Translations under genes and position numbers: made by a program
Notes under the pieces: model-generated
Database searches by the model: none
The model's input: only the letters and a program-made list of their open reading frames with translations
What the model was told of the DNA's origin: nothing
Assembly (NCBI GenBank): GCA_016840125.1
Contig: JAEOSY010000196.1
Span: 1-34,752 of the forward strand
Direction: 5' to 3'
From: Candidatus Helarchaeota archaeon
Lineage (GTDB): Archaea > Asgardarchaeota > Lokiarchaeia > Helarchaeales > HEL-GB-A
Length of the DNA stretch: 34,752 bases
Shown here: positions 23,089-32,082 of the stretch, piece after piece
Numbering within the stretch: the stretch's first letter is position 1
How the letters are laid out: every line of letters starts with the position of its first letter

Positions 23089-23571
23089 TTAGTTTATTGT
23101 TTCAGCCTTTGGTAATATAACAGAAACGTTGCTGAAGAACTCAGGGTTTTGAACCAGCCTCACGATAAAAATTTTGTGGATATCAGGATCCTCTTTACAC
23201 GCGTTCGCGAAATGTTCGGGCCATAAAGCTATAATCTTTAATCCCCTTAATTTCAGATCTTCAAATAAAAATCCAAATTTTATATTGTCATTTGCTGTTG
23301 TAGCGAGGATAAGTCCTACGGAACTCTTTGAAAAATCATCATTAGTAGACGATTTAACGGATTTTATATTTCTCATAAAATAATAGTGAGAGTTTCTCTT
23401 TATTTGGTCAATTAAATCATCTTTATATCTTTCACTCAGAGCCAAATCTCCCACATATTCAGCTGCATCAGTAAAACTAATCGACCAATCATGGAAAGTA
23501 CCTTTTTCTTCTCTTTGTAAAACAATATTCCAGGTTTTGACCAATTTCACAGCTCCATATTTACAATCCAC
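23089..23571 (-). CDS. Hypothetical protein
   Basis: I do not recognise this 160-residue protein. It has no signal peptide and no membrane helix. The second half alternates strands and helices: SVGLILATTANDNIKFGFLF, DLKLRGLKIIALWPEHF, HKIFIVRLVQNPEFF, which suggests an alpha/beta fold of unknown type. The only available start in the frame is GTG at 23571, preceded by a weak GAGAAG. It lies 43 nt downstream of the HhH-GPD-like gene and upstream of tRNA-Cys on the same strand. The reading frame has codon use like its neighbours, so it is probably a real gene. Confidence 0.55.
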   Translation of the reverse strand: MDCKYGAVKLVKTWNIVLQREEKGTFHDWSISFTDAAEYVGDLALSERYKDDLIDQIKRNSHYYFMRNIKSVKSSTNDDFSKSSVGLILATTANDNIKFGFLFEDLKLRGLKIIALWPEHFANACKEDPDIHKIFIVRLVQNPEFFSNVSVILPKAETIN

Positions 23572-23614
23572 TTCTCAGTTTAATAAGTATTAGGCTGCTG
23601 AAATTGGTATTAAA

Positions 23615-24580
23615 TCAATAAAAAAAGGTTCTTATCTTTGGTTCTAATAATTTTCGGTGCTTTCTATCACTAAAACCCCTGCAACTTAAGGTTAGTGGAC
23701 ATTTTTCTTGGCAATCCACTTTTAAATCGACCATTAATTGACAATTTGGGTCATGTTTATAACTTTGACATAATGGATTACTTGAATGGATACAATGGGT
23801 CCGTCCCAAAACCCAAAGAAGATCATCTAACTCCCCAAAACCACTATTGTTATATTGAAGAATTTTTTTGAAAGCTTCTCGAGCTAAATCTCGTAATTCA
23901 AGATCCTCAGATAATTTGAAGGGCTCTTCTTCTCTTAAACATCTCTCAATTTCCTTATCCTGAATACTAATAATCCCTGTTCGAAGAGCTATTCGCATCA
24001 GATGGTTATCTACTGGCACATTCAGATTCTCTGGGTCTTGGATATGAAGCAATCCTCTTCCAGAAAGAAATTTTATCCAGAGAAATGACTTTTTACTAAT
24101 TGGATCACTGTAAGCCTTTAAATTCTTTAAAACCTGAAGTAAACCCTTTTTATTATCTCGGATTAAATATCCATTACTTTGTTGAACCAATTGTAAAGAT
24201 GAATTATAACCCATCTGTTTAAGTTTAGTACCTGAATCTCTTAATAACTCTGCTCTCTCCTCAGGATTATAAATAATTACCTTATTCCCACCATGTATAA
24301 CACTTAACCATTTTTTTACTTCTTCATCCGAAATATTCTGCATCTTTTGGGCTGTAAAGAATTCTGGATTTTCGTTCCGCTTCTGGATGCCAAGCGCATA
24401 CATTAAATCTGCGCCATGAAAAAAATTGCCGTTTAAATTCCCTTCAAAGTGTCCTTTTGGTGTTGAGGTTCTATAATCTATAACCACCATAAAAAAGTAA
24501 TAATCTGCTACTTGGTCGGGGGGCGCTTGTTTTGGGGGATCTAAATGTGGATTGAGATAGGTAAATGGATTAAACTTCAA
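23615..24580 (-). CDS. HhH-GPD (DNA glycosylase)-like protein with C-terminal cysteine cluster
   Basis: A protein of at least 321 residues. The segment NVPVDNHLMRIALRTGII (187-204) resembles the PVDTHVxRV helix that follows the catalytic aspartate region in HhH-GPD DNA glycosylases such as endonuclease III. The C-terminus holds six cysteines (263, 271, 280, 290, 294, 300) including CQEKCPLTLSC, a likely Fe-S or zinc site. The catalytic lysine and glycine-rich HhH loop are not evident, so activity is uncertain. The start is unclear: TTG at 24580 has poor spacing from AAAGGA, and the frame stays open to 24653 with protein-like sequence (LEGFGININLDQIQIKKLAN) but no ATG. Similarity to base-excision repair enzymes is inferred. 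Confidence 0.6.
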   Translation of the reverse strand: MKFNPFTYLNPHLDPPKQAPPDQVADYYFFMVVIDYRTSTPKGHFEGNLNGNFFHGADLMYALGIQKRNENPEFFTAQKMQNISDEEVKKWLSVIHGGNKVIIYNPEERAELLRDSGTKLKQMGYNSSLQLVQQSNGYLIRDNKKGLLQVLKNLKAYSDPISKKSFLWIKFLSGRGLLHIQDPENLNVPVDNHLMRIALRTGIISIQDKEIERCLREEEPFKLSEDLELRDLAREAFKKILQYNNSGFGELDDLLWVLGRTHCIHSSNPLCQSYKHDPNCQLMVDLKVDCQEKCPLTLSCRGFSDRKHRKLLEPKIRTFFY

Positions 24581-24728
24581 ATCCTTTAAGACATTTGCTA
24601 ATTTTTTAATTTGAATTTGATCGAGATTGATATTAATTCCAAATCCCTCTAAGTTCTCAATAGAGGTTAACCTTTTAATAATAACTCAATGTTTTTAATA
24701 ATTAAATTGCTTTGAAGGATAGTGTTTT

Positions 24729-27512
24729 ATGCTGGATAAGAAGGAACTGCGGAAAATTTTCGGTCGAGAAGCTTATGAAGTGCAACTATTCAAAGAGAAG
24801 GGATTTACACGGAAGCAGTGCCCTCATTGTGGAGATTACTATTGGACGTTAAACCCAGATCGGTCAGATTGCGGCGATACTAACTGCATTGGTGGCTATA
24901 AATTCATAGGTAAAGGCAAAAAATCATGGGATTTTCATGATACTGTATATAATTGGTGCAAATTCTTTGAAGATGAGGGACATACTCGTGTAACAGAATA
25001 TCCTACAGTCGCTCGCTGGCGAGATGATATTGAATTTACTATTGCATCCATTGCATGTTTTCAACCAAATGTATTGAATGGAACTATCCGTCCCCCTGCA
25101 AATCCGTTAGTACTTCCGCAACCGTGTATACGGTTCGGTGGGAAAGGATTTAATGATATTGATAACGTTGGACGAACCGGTAGACATCTGACCTCTTTTA
25201 TTATGGGTGGGCAACATGCATTCAATTCAAAGAAACTTGGATATAAAGGATACTGGATGGATCGCTGTATAGAGCTCGATTTTCAATTCCTTTCCAAGGT
25301 TTTAGATATTCCCGAATCGGAAATTACATTACGGGAAGATATCTGGCTAGGAGGGGGCAATTTTGGACCCTGCTTGGAGTCCTTTATTGATGGTCTGGAA
25401 ATAGTCAATAGTGTTTTCATGCAATATGAAGTGCTTCCTGATGATACTTATTGTCAAATGGAAATGACCGTAGTCGATGTTGGGTGGGGCGTTGAACGAG
25501 TGGGCTGGTATGCATCAGGGACTCCCACTGTCTATGAAGCCACCTTTGGTCCGGTTCTTACAAAAATGAGAGATGCTATTGGACTAAAAATTGATACGAA
25601 GTTATTAAGTAAATATTATGTTCTTTCTGGTTTATTGAATGTAGATGAAGTCGATATCAAAGTCGAACGCCAGAAAGTTGCTAAAGCCCTAGGTATGGAT
25701 TACGATGAATTAGAGAAAGTTCTAGGTCCTTTAGAAGCCCTCTATGCCATCGCGGATCACCTTCGAACATTAATTTATACCGTTTCTGATGGTGCTATTC
25801 CATCTAATGTTGGTGGAGGGTATAATCTTCGTGCTATTTTACGGCGCGCAATCAACCTCAAAGAAAAACACCATTTTAATAATTTGGATTTACTGGAAAT
25901 TTGTCATTGGCATATTGAATACATGCAAAAGACCTACAAGAGTGTCAAAAATGCGGAGGAGTCCATTGATGAGATTTTCCAAATTGAGCAAGAACGATAT
26001 AATACTACGCTCAGCAAAGGACGCAATCAAATTCATAATCTAATAAAAAAGAAAGATAAGTTTGACTTAGAGAAATTAATTGAACTTTATCAATCAGAGG
26101 GGATTCTCCCAGAACTTGTTGAAGAAATCGCTGCTGAAGAAGGAGTTCAGATAGAAGTCCCTGCTGACTTTTTTACTGAACTTATGGAACGGAATGTTCA
26201 ACGAAAGAAGGAACAAGAAATTACCTTAGAGGAAAAATTAAGAGATTCTCTTAAAGACATTCCTGCTACAAAATTGCTTTATTATGAGGATCAATACCTT
26301 GATAAAATAGAAGCTAAAATCCTGAAAATATTACCAGAGAACAATATTGTATTGGATCAAACAATATTTTATCCGTTGGGCGGAGGGCAAGTTCATGACG
26401 AAGGATCCATCGATGAGTATCAAGTAAAAAACGTGGAAAAAGTGGGTCCAGTTGTAATTCATAACGTAGGTAAGAAACCAAATAAGTTAAAGGAAGGCGC
26501 CAAAGTATCCATAAGAATTAACATGGATCGCCGTATGGCACTTATGCGTCACCATACAGGAACTCACGTCGTAAATGGTGCGGCAAGACGTATCCTAGGT
26601 AACCATGTTTGGCAAGCTGGCGCTGAAAAGAAGCCAGACATTGCAAGATTAGACATTACTCACTACAAACCAGTTTCTCAAGGGCAAATCTGGGAAATTG
26701 AAAAATTGGCTAATCAAGTTGTGATGGAAACCCGCCCCGTTGACATCAAGTTTATGCCTAGAGGGGCGGCTGAGGCTGAATATGGATTTAATCTATACCA
26801 GGGTGGAATTGTACCTGGAAAAGAAATTCGTGTTATTGACATCAAAGATTGGGATGTTGAAGCTTGTGGCGGGACTCATCTCCAAAATACGGGAGAAATT
26901 GGTCCAATCAAAATAATTAGCGCCAGAAGAATTCAAGACGGGATTATTCGGCTTATATATTCGGCAGGAGGGGCCGCAGTAAATGCTATCCAACAACAGG
27001 AAAAGTTACTCAAGGATACGGCAAAAATATTCTCTATTGGAGATGCTGAAGTTCCAAAAACAGCGACTAGATTCTTCAAAGAATGGAAACTATTTCAGAA
27101 AGAGAAAGCTAAGCTGCTTGAACAGTTAATACAGATTGAGAAAGTTCATTTACTAGAAAATGCCATTCAGAAAAAGAAATATCGAATTATAATTGAAATA
27201 TTCCCCGAAAAATCAACAGAGGAACTAATAGAGTTAGGAGCTGCTCTGGTTAAGGAAAATTCCTCGGTGATTGCAGTGCTTGCAGGCCTTAATCAAAAGA
27301 TGAGTTTAATCATACTCGTAGGTGAGCAAGCGAGGACGGATGGACTCCATGCCGGTAACCTTGTTCGTAATATTACGAAGGATATCGGTGGTGGTGGCGG
27401 TGGTAAGCCTGAATTAGGACAAGGTGGCGGGATCCCAAAGATAGAGTTGGAAGAGTTAAAGAAGATTGTTTTGTCAAAAATTTTAAATAAATCTACAAAT
27501 TCTAACTTGTGA
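24729..27512 (+). CDS. alaS: Alanyl-tRNA synthetase, archaeal type
   Basis: A 927-residue class II synthetase. The archaeal N-terminal zinc motif is CPHCGDYYWTLNPDRSDCGD (about 32-51). The catalytic domain follows, with GGQHAFNSKKLGYKGYWMDR and GGGNFGPCLESF. The editing domain has RHHTGTHVVNGAARRIL (about 605) and CGGTH (about 713), the zinc-binding set that removes mischarged Ser and Gly. The glycine-rich C-Ala signature GGGGGGKPELGQGGG is near 885. The gene starts at ATG 24729 after GAAGGA and is followed by pyrH 11 nt later. Confidence 0.97.
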   Translation: MLDKKELRKIFGREAYEVQLFKEKGFTRKQCPHCGDYYWTLNPDRSDCGDTNCIGGYKFIGKGKKSWDFHDTVYNWCKFFEDEGHTRVTEYPTVARWRDDIEFTIASIACFQPNVLNGTIRPPANPLVLPQPCIRFGGKGFNDIDNVGRTGRHLTSFIMGGQHAFNSKKLGYKGYWMDRCIELDFQFLSKVLDIPESEITLREDIWLGGGNFGPCLESFIDGLEIVNSVFMQYEVLPDDTYCQMEMTVVDVGWGVERVGWYASGTPTVYEATFGPVLTKMRDAIGLKIDTKLLSKYYVLSGLLNVDEVDIKVERQKVAKALGMDYDELEKVLGPLEALYAIADHLRTLIYTVSDGAIPSNVGGGYNLRAILRRAINLKEKHHFNNLDLLEICHWHIEYMQKTYKSVKNAEESIDEIFQIEQERYNTTLSKGRNQIHNLIKKKDKFDLEKLIELYQSEGILPELVEEIAAEEGVQIEVPADFFTELMERNVQRKKEQEITLEEKLRDSLKDIPATKLLYYEDQYLDKIEAKILKILPENNIVLDQTIFYPLGGGQVHDEGSIDEYQVKNVEKVGPVVIHNVGKKPNKLKEGAKVSIRINMDRRMALMRHHTGTHVVNGAARRILGNHVWQAGAEKKPDIARLDITHYKPVSQGQIWEIEKLANQVVMETRPVDIKFMPRGAAEAEYGFNLYQGGIVPGKEIRVIDIKDWDVEACGGTHLQNTGEIGPIKIISARRIQDGIIRLIYSAGGAAVNAIQQQEKLLKDTAKIFSIGDAEVPKTATRFFKEWKLFQKEKAKLLEQLIQIEKVHLLENAIQKKKYRIIIEIFPEKSTEELIELGAALVKENSSVIAVLAGLNQKMSLIILVGEQARTDGLHAGNLVRNITKDIGGGGGGKPELGQGGGIPKIELEELKKIVLSKILNKSTNSNL

Positions 27513-27523
27513 GGTAATATAAG

Positions 27524-28213
27524 ATGAAATATATTATAAAAATCGGTGGCTCTTTATTAATGGATAAAGATGGCAAAATTAAAGTTGCAGAGATCAAGCA
27601 AATTGCTAAGAATATTGAGATACTCCTCAAAGAAGGGCACGAGATTGTTGTGGTCGTCGGTGGTGGAGTCGAAGCAAGGAAATATATATCGGCGATGCGT
27701 GCCTTAGGTGCATCTGAAGGATATTGCGATGAGATTGGGATTCGTGTTTCTAGGGTCAATGCTCGTCTTCTCATTAGTGCTCTTAAAGGATTGGTATACC
27801 CTATCCCACCTAGAACTCTTGAGGAAACGCTACAAGCGGCATCAATAAAACGCCTCATTGTTTTGGGGGGGCTGGTACCGGGCCAATCCACAAATGCGGT
27901 AGCTGCAATAGTTGCTGAACTCATAGGTGCAAAAATCTTGATTAACGTTACTGATGTTGATGGGATCTATACTACAGATCCAAACAAAGATCCTAACGCT
28001 GAAAAATTTGATGAAATTACTCCTGCCCAATTCTACCAATTAATTGATAAACCGGATTCAACTCGCGCAGGAAAATATGAATTATTCGATCTTTTAGCCT
28101 TAAAAATTATTGAACGCTCTAAGATCTACACCCATTTCATCTCCGGAAAAAATCCGGATAATATTGTGAAAGTAATCAAAGGCGAAAAAATAGGAACCCG
28201 CGTGATCTTCTAA
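27524..28213 (+). CDS. pyrH: Uridylate (UMP) kinase
   Basis: A 229-residue amino-acid-kinase-family protein phosphorylating UMP to UDP. It starts KYIIKIGGSLLMDKDGKIKV, followed by EIVVVVGGGVEARKYI, the UMP-binding region around YCDEIGIRVSRVNARLL, and the phosphate-binding NVTDVDGIYTTDPNKDPNAE with DSTRAGKYELFDLLALKI. The short length and the D-x-D-G-[IV]-Y pattern are those of archaeal PyrH. A GAGGT ribosome binding site lies between the alaS stop and its ATG, so it is probably in the alaS transcript. Confidence 0.94.
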   Translation: MKYIIKIGGSLLMDKDGKIKVAEIKQIAKNIEILLKEGHEIVVVVGGGVEARKYISAMRALGASEGYCDEIGIRVSRVNARLLISALKGLVYPIPPRTLEETLQAASIKRLIVLGGLVPGQSTNAVAAIVAELIGAKILINVTDVDGIYTTDPNKDPNAEKFDEITPAQFYQLIDKPDSTRAGKYELFDLLALKIIERSKIYTHFISGKNPDNIVKVIKGEKIGTRVIF

Positions 28214-28233
28214 TTTCAAATTTTTTCACGAAA

Positions 28234-28243
28234 ATTTAAATAA
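28234..28243 (+). promoter_or_regulatory. TATA box for the DUF2116 zinc-ribbon gene
   Basis: ATTTAAATAA lies 45 nt before the ATG at 28288. A start about 25 nt downstream gives a leader of roughly 20-25 nt. Motif-based. Confidence 0.4.
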
Positions 28244-28287
28244 TTACTCTTTATTATTTCCTTAGAAATTATCCTTGGGCATTCACC

Positions 28288-28530
28288 ATGAGCACTCTTG
28301 AAAAACCAAAGAAGAAAAAATGGGTAAAAAAATGGGAACCGCATAAGCATTGCCTCGTATGCGGTGTGGCCACTTCGATAGACAAAGAATTTTGTACCCA
28401 AAATTGTGAGCAGGAATATTTAAACTGGAAAAACAAACAAAAGGGTAAAAATCGAAATACGTGGCTATGCATGATTGGAATGATTGTCGTCGTAGTTGTA
28501 ATGGCGGCACTATCTTTTGGTTTATTCTAG
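28288..28530 (+). CDS. DUF2116 zinc-ribbon membrane protein
   Basis: An 80-residue protein with a basic N-terminus (EKPKKKKWVKKWEPH), a zinc ribbon HKHCLVCGVATSIDKEFCTQ ending NCEQEY (CxxC...CxxxC), and a single C-terminal transmembrane helix (MIGMIVVVVVMAALSFGLF). This architecture is that of the archaeal DUF2116 family, of unknown function; the ribbon should face the cytoplasm, with the tail anchoring the protein in the membrane. It ends 6 nt from the convergent DUF3194 gene. Confidence 0.85.
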   Translation: MSTLEKPKKKKWVKKWEPHKHCLVCGVATSIDKEFCTQNCEQEYLNWKNKQKGKNRNTWLCMIGMIVVVVVMAALSFGLF

Positions 28531-28536
28531 AATCCT

Positions 28537-28830
28537 TTAATTTGAATGTTTTTGAATCTCGCGTTCAATGATAGAGAAGATTTTTTGAATTGCCTCATCA
28601 TTCAATTTTTTTGGGTCCAATTTGGATTGTGGGTTTAGTTCTAAATCAATTTCACAGTCGATTGTTGACTCATCGCTGTTAAATTCGATTGAGATGTTAA
28701 AAGTTTTCAATTCTTTCGATGGAATGTGTGATTGAATGTATTTTCGTGCAGCATCCTCTGAAAGAAAAAGAATGTCCTCAATGCGGTCAAGTGATAAATT
28801 TTGAATGGAAAAAGAGGTTTTTTGACTCAT
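28537..28830 (-). CDS. DUF3194 family protein
   Basis: A 97-residue acidic protein that matches the archaeal DUF3194 family in length and in pattern: SLDRIEDILFLSEDAARKYI, then alternating strands FNISIEFN and DCEIDLELN, then LNDEAIQKIFSIIEREI. DUF3194 genes characteristically lie next to prefoldin beta in archaea, as here (49 nt downstream). The function is unknown. It is the last gene of the proteasome-exosome superoperon. Confidence 0.75.
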   Translation of the reverse strand: MSQKTSFSIQNLSLDRIEDILFLSEDAARKYIQSHIPSKELKTFNISIEFNSDESTIDCEIDLELNPQSKLDPKKLNDEAIQKIFSIIEREIQKHSN

Positions 28831-28879
28831 TTAAATCCAAACTAAATTGTTTTCAGTCAGAGGATAAAAAAAGAGAGAT

Positions 28880-29263
28880 TTACATAGGTCCTGGAAAGCC
28901 TCCACCCATGCCGCCCATTTGGCTTTGTTGTAAAGCAGCTTGGAGGGCTTTTCGCTTATCATCTAAATCAGATTTAGCCCGTTCTTCTTGTCTCAGAATA
29001 GTTTTTATCCTCATATCAAGTGTTTCTTTGCGATCATCCAGTTCTTCATTTAATTTATCTTTTTCCGCTTTTACAAGAATTGCGCCAATTGTCTTATATA
29101 CTAACGCGTCTGCTCCTAAATTAGCTAACTCGGATAGCGCTAATTCGGTCTCTTTTAATTCGCGCTCTAACTGCATACGCTGAGTAACTAAAATCTCCAT
29201 CTTCTGTTGCAGTTGTTGTAATTTCATTATTTGATCTTGGAGTTGGGGTGATATTTTCGCCAT
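28880..29263 (-). CDS. pfdB: Prefoldin subunit beta
   Basis: The 127-residue protein has the prefoldin beta layout: helix SPQLQDQIMKLQQLQQKMEI, beta-hairpin core (LSELANLGADALVYKTIGAI, LVKAEKDKLNEELDDRKETL), then a second long helix for the coiled coil, with a Gly/Met-rich tail MGGMGGGFPGPM. Four beta and two alpha subunits form the jellyfish chaperone that hands nascent proteins to the thermosome. The Gly/Met tail is unusual for prefoldin beta and resembles the flexible tail of group II chaperonins. Confidence 0.93.
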   Translation of the reverse strand: MAKISPQLQDQIMKLQQLQQKMEILVTQRMQLERELKETELALSELANLGADALVYKTIGAILVKAEKDKLNEELDDRKETLDMRIKTILRQEERAKSDLDDKRKALQAALQQSQMGGMGGGFPGPM

Positions 29264-29327
29264 TCTTAATTCAAATCCAATTAATTTATATATAAATTTC
29301 TAACGAAATTTAGTATTTGAAGGTTGT

Positions 29328-29579
29328 TTAGCTATCAATTAATGTAGAAATCGATTGAAGGACTCGCATCCAGATTAAATACGAGTTAATGGTAGCCCGG
29401 AAGGCGGTCACATCCTTTGCATGGATGGTAAATTGAATACGGTTCTCCTCTTGCTGCATAGAAATGCTAGATCTATTAGTAAATGTCTTTAAAGTTTCTG
29501 GGTACAGGGCGTTGAAAAAGACTTCAGCAGTTTTGGAGTCCTCGAATTTAACAGAAATATCTGCCTTAATTACTTCCAT
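29328..29579 (-). CDS. pcc1: KEOPS complex subunit Pcc1
   Basis: A protein of about 83 residues matching Pcc1/CTAG: IKADISVKFEDSKTAEVFFN ALYPE, followed by strands RSSISMQQEENRIQFTIHA and the helix DVTAFRATINSYLIWMRVLQ. Pcc1 dimerises the KEOPS complex that makes t6A37 in tRNA. The frame also has a TTG at 29588, but ATG 29579 is preferred. It lies between eL43 and prefoldin beta, a common archaeal neighbourhood; the RNA polymerase subunit P gene that often follows eL43 is missing in the 41 nt gap. Confidence 0.88.
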   Translation of the reverse strand: MEVIKADISVKFEDSKTAEVFFNALYPETLKTFTNRSSISMQQEENRIQFTIHAKDVTAFRATINSYLIWMRVLQSISTLIDS

Positions 29580-29620
29580 TTTAATCAAAAAAAATTGATA
29601 ATAAAATAAATTAGGTTGAA

Positions 29621-29899
29621 TTATTCAGCTGCTTGACTGGCAATGCGTTTTGTAACTCTGGCGGTTTTTTTACCTTCGCTTGTTTGTGGGATGTAGGCGC
29701 CTCCAGAAAACTTATAATTACATTTTCTACATTTCCAAATACCCACAGACACTCGTTTAACTGCTTTGGTTCGGCATTGAGGACATCCATGTGGTTGCTT
29801 CATTCGTTCTTCTATCTTTTTAACTCTCTTACGTATAGTTGAACCATATCGCGGTCCGAACCTTCCTGTAATTCCTACTTTCTTGGTTCTCTTACCCAT
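29621..29899 (-). CDS. rpl37ae: 50S ribosomal protein eL43 (L37Ae)
   Basis: A 92-residue basic zinc-finger protein. It starts [20 protein letters not shown], typical of L37Ae, and has the C-x2-C...C-x2-C finger [15 protein letters not shown] (about 39-60) and the C-terminal [11 protein letters not shown]. It is a large subunit protein near the E site. It lies 77 nt after rrp42 and 41 nt before pcc1 on the same strand. Confidence 0.95.
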   Translation of the reverse strand: MGKRTKKVGITGRFGPRYGSTIRKRVKKIEERMKQPHGCPQCRTKAVKRVSVGIWKCRKCNYKFSGGAYIPQTSEGKKTARVTKRIASQAAE

Positions 29900-29976
29900 T
29901 GCGTCTGCTTCCTGATTAATTCCTTTATCTCTCTCTCATCAAATAATTCAACATAAGTTATAAATTTTTTTCGTTC

Positions 29977-30771
29977 TTAGCGATAGTACTCTCTTAATTT
30001 TGGAGCAATCTCTAGAGCAAGGTCGATTGCTTCTAGCACTTCTTCTGTAGTAAAACTTCCATATCCACCTTTCTGGGCACTAACAATTACATCTTTGGCA
30101 TTGATTGCAAAAGTTAATCTACTATCAAGTACTCTTTCTTCGTTAGCGTTCGGATCTAACAGCAATGAATCCCCAATTTTCGCTATCGTAACTGAAACTG
30201 GATAATCCTCTATCTCTAATGGATGGTATTCTTTTTTGATTTTAATTTCGTCACCCTTAACCTCAATTTTAGGAATTTTTGCTGTACATAAGGCCTTAAC
30301 TGCTGCTAATTCTCCTGCATCAAACAAATTCCCATCGTATCCCAAAACATACAAATCAACAAAAATAATGAGGACTTTCTTTCCGGGAATGATTACCAAT
30401 TTTTCTTTATTAATTATATCACTGTGGCGTATGCCTCGATCAACTACACGCGCTACTTCAACAGATTGTTCGCCAGGGGGTCCCGCTTCAAAGTGAGGCG
30501 CAGCCATGGGTGATAATTCTCCCATAACAGTAATAACTCCCGAGTTTGGCGTATCTGGATAAGGCGATCCTATAGAAATCTTTATTCCTGCAAGAATTTC
30601 TGTTTTACCAAGATTTATATACGCTGATCCCTCAGCTTTCGGGACATAATCTGTTTTCATCGTGATCTTCCGGTATTCTTTAAACCCACGCCCATCGATT
30701 CTTTGCCCTTTTCTCGCGAGAGCAGAGATATGATTCTTCTCTATCTCTGAAATAACTTTATATGAGTCCAT
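29977..30771 (-). CDS. rrp42: Exosome subunit Rrp42
   Basis: A 264-residue RNase PH-fold protein and the non-catalytic partner of Rrp41 in the hexameric ring. It has ARKGQRIDGRGFKEYRKI, the core GVITVMGELSPMAAPHFEAG and DSRLTFAINAKDVIVSAQKG near the C-terminus. The active-site aspartates of Rrp41 are not expected in this subunit. Its ATG directly abuts the rrp41 stop (0 nt gap), so the two are translationally coupled and should be made in equal amounts. Confidence 0.94.
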   Translation of the reverse strand: MDSYKVISEIEKNHISALARKGQRIDGRGFKEYRKITMKTDYVPKAEGSAYINLGKTEILAGIKISIGSPYPDTPNSGVITVMGELSPMAAPHFEAGPPGEQSVEVARVVDRGIRHSDIINKEKLVIIPGKKVLIIFVDLYVLGYDGNLFDAGELAAVKALCTAKIPKIEVKGDEIKIKKEYHPLEIEDYPVSVTIAKIGDSLLLDPNANEERVLDSRLTFAINAKDVIVSAQKGGYGSFTTEEVLEAIDLALEIAPKLREYYR

Positions 30772-31545
30772 CTATTCACTCTCCTGAACTTCTTTAGTTT
30801 CCCCTACGGGTCCTATATCGCCAGCAAATTTGGCTCGGATTGCTTCTTGTTGAAGTTTATAAATGGGTTGAACTCCTTCAAATCCTAAATTGATTGCTTC
30901 CTTGAATTCAGCTCTATTCATCTTTCCATCAAACTGAAGTAATGTTATTTTATTACTTTGCGGCATTATTGCCAATGGCAAATCTGCATCACCTTCCTTA
31001 TCTTCAATATCATTGAGGTCAAGGACGATCTTCCCATCGATTTTTCCAACAGCAACAGCAGATACTAGATCTTTGAGCGCAACTCCTGCATCCGCAAGTG
31101 CCAATGAAGCGGCATTTATACATGCACATCGTGTTCCTCCATCTGCAGCTAAAACTTGAATAGTGATATCAATCAAAGTTTTTGGATAATAATTGACAAA
31201 AATCGATGGAAGTAAAGAATTGCGAATTACCATTGATAATTCAACTTCTCTTCGACTAGGTGCTGGAGATTTTCTTTCATCAACTGAAAATGTGGCCATT
31301 CGATATAGAGTTCGGAGTACTAGTTTGTTTGGGTGTGCTATATGACGGGGTTGTACTTTTCTTGGACCATAAACCCCCGCAATTATTTTATTTCCTCCCA
31401 TTTCGATAAAAGCAGAACCATCACAATTGGGTAAAACTCCAACTTCTAATTTAATTGGTCTCAAGTCATTAAATTTCCGCTTATCCATTCTATATCCGTT
31501 TTTATCAATTAATTTCTCTGGAACTTCATATTTATACAAAGACAT
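30772..31545 (-). CDS. rrp41: Exosome subunit Rrp41
   Basis: The 257-residue catalytic phosphorolytic subunit of the archaeal exosome. RNase PH motifs are complete: YRMDKRKFNDLRPIKLEVGV, the basic GVYGPRKVQPRH that contacts RNA, DGGTRCACINAASLALADAG, and NDIEDKEGDADLPLAIMPQS, which carries the catalytic aspartate region. It degrades RNA 3' to 5' with phosphate or adds A-rich tails. A GAGGTGAG ribosome binding site precedes the ATG at 31545, inside the end of the rrp4 S1-KH gene (9 nt gap). Confidence 0.95.
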   Translation of the reverse strand: MSLYKYEVPEKLIDKNGYRMDKRKFNDLRPIKLEVGVLPNCDGSAFIEMGGNKIIAGVYGPRKVQPRHIAHPNKLVLRTLYRMATFSVDERKSPAPSRREVELSMVIRNSLLPSIFVNYYPKTLIDITIQVLAADGGTRCACINAASLALADAGVALKDLVSAVAVGKIDGKIVLDLNDIEDKEGDADLPLAIMPQSNKITLLQFDGKMNRAEFKEAINLGFEGVQPIYKLQQEAIRAKFAGDIGPVGETKEVQESE

Positions 31546-31554
31546 AATCTCACC

Positions 31555-32061
31555 TCAAGATTTCTTCATTTCCTTATCAATCATTTCTTTAATTCGGTCT
31601 GTTAACCCCGACGTGTGAGCTTCTTCCTCTATTTTTCGGATTATTTTTTCAATTAATAACTCACTTTCAAGGGTTTTCCCACTCACCCATACAAGTCCGT
31701 TTTGCCCAATCATCAATCGGCTATTTGTTTCCGTCTTTATCAGATTGATCATTGAACCTTTTCTTCCAATTAATCGGGGAACTTTTGCTGGAATTATTTT
31801 TATAATCCGCCCCCCTCTTAATTTCCCTAGTCCTCTTCCCTTTAAGGATAAAACTGGGTCTCTTGTCCTATTAAAAGCAGTCACTTCTGCTGCTACTATA
31901 TCTCCGATATCCAAATGTTGTCTAATGTCATCTTTTAGAGGATTGAAGGATCTGTCCAAAACCGTTGTTGCATGAAGAGTAGCTGTATAAGCTGTTCTTA
32001 TATCAATCTTCCATGACACAATTGTTGTATTTATGATTTTACCTATTACGAGATCTCCCAC
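31555..32061 (-). CDS. rrp4: Exosome cap protein Rrp4, S1-KH part of a split gene
   Basis: This ORF encodes the S1 domain (MGDLVIGKIINTTIVSWKID, RQHLDIGDIVAAEVTAFN) and the KH domain (VPRLIGRKGSMINLIKTETN, then LVWVSGK) of Rrp4, the RNA-binding cap of the archaeal exosome. The N-terminal domain is missing and is encoded separately just upstream in the same frame. The likely start is GTG at 32061; upstream there are only three codons (ATT CCT AAA, the IPK of normal Rrp4) before an in-frame TAA. No clear ribosome binding site precedes it. It is 9 nt from rrp41. Confidence 0.88.
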   Translation of the reverse strand: MGDLVIGKIINTTIVSWKIDIRTAYTATLHATTVLDRSFNPLKDDIRQHLDIGDIVAAEVTAFNRTRDPVLSLKGRGLGKLRGGRIIKIIPAKVPRLIGRKGSMINLIKTETNSRLMIGQNGLVWVSGKTLESELLIEKIIRKIEEEAHTSGLTDRIKEMIDKEMKKS

Positions 32062-32082
32062 TTTAGGAATTTACGTTCATCA

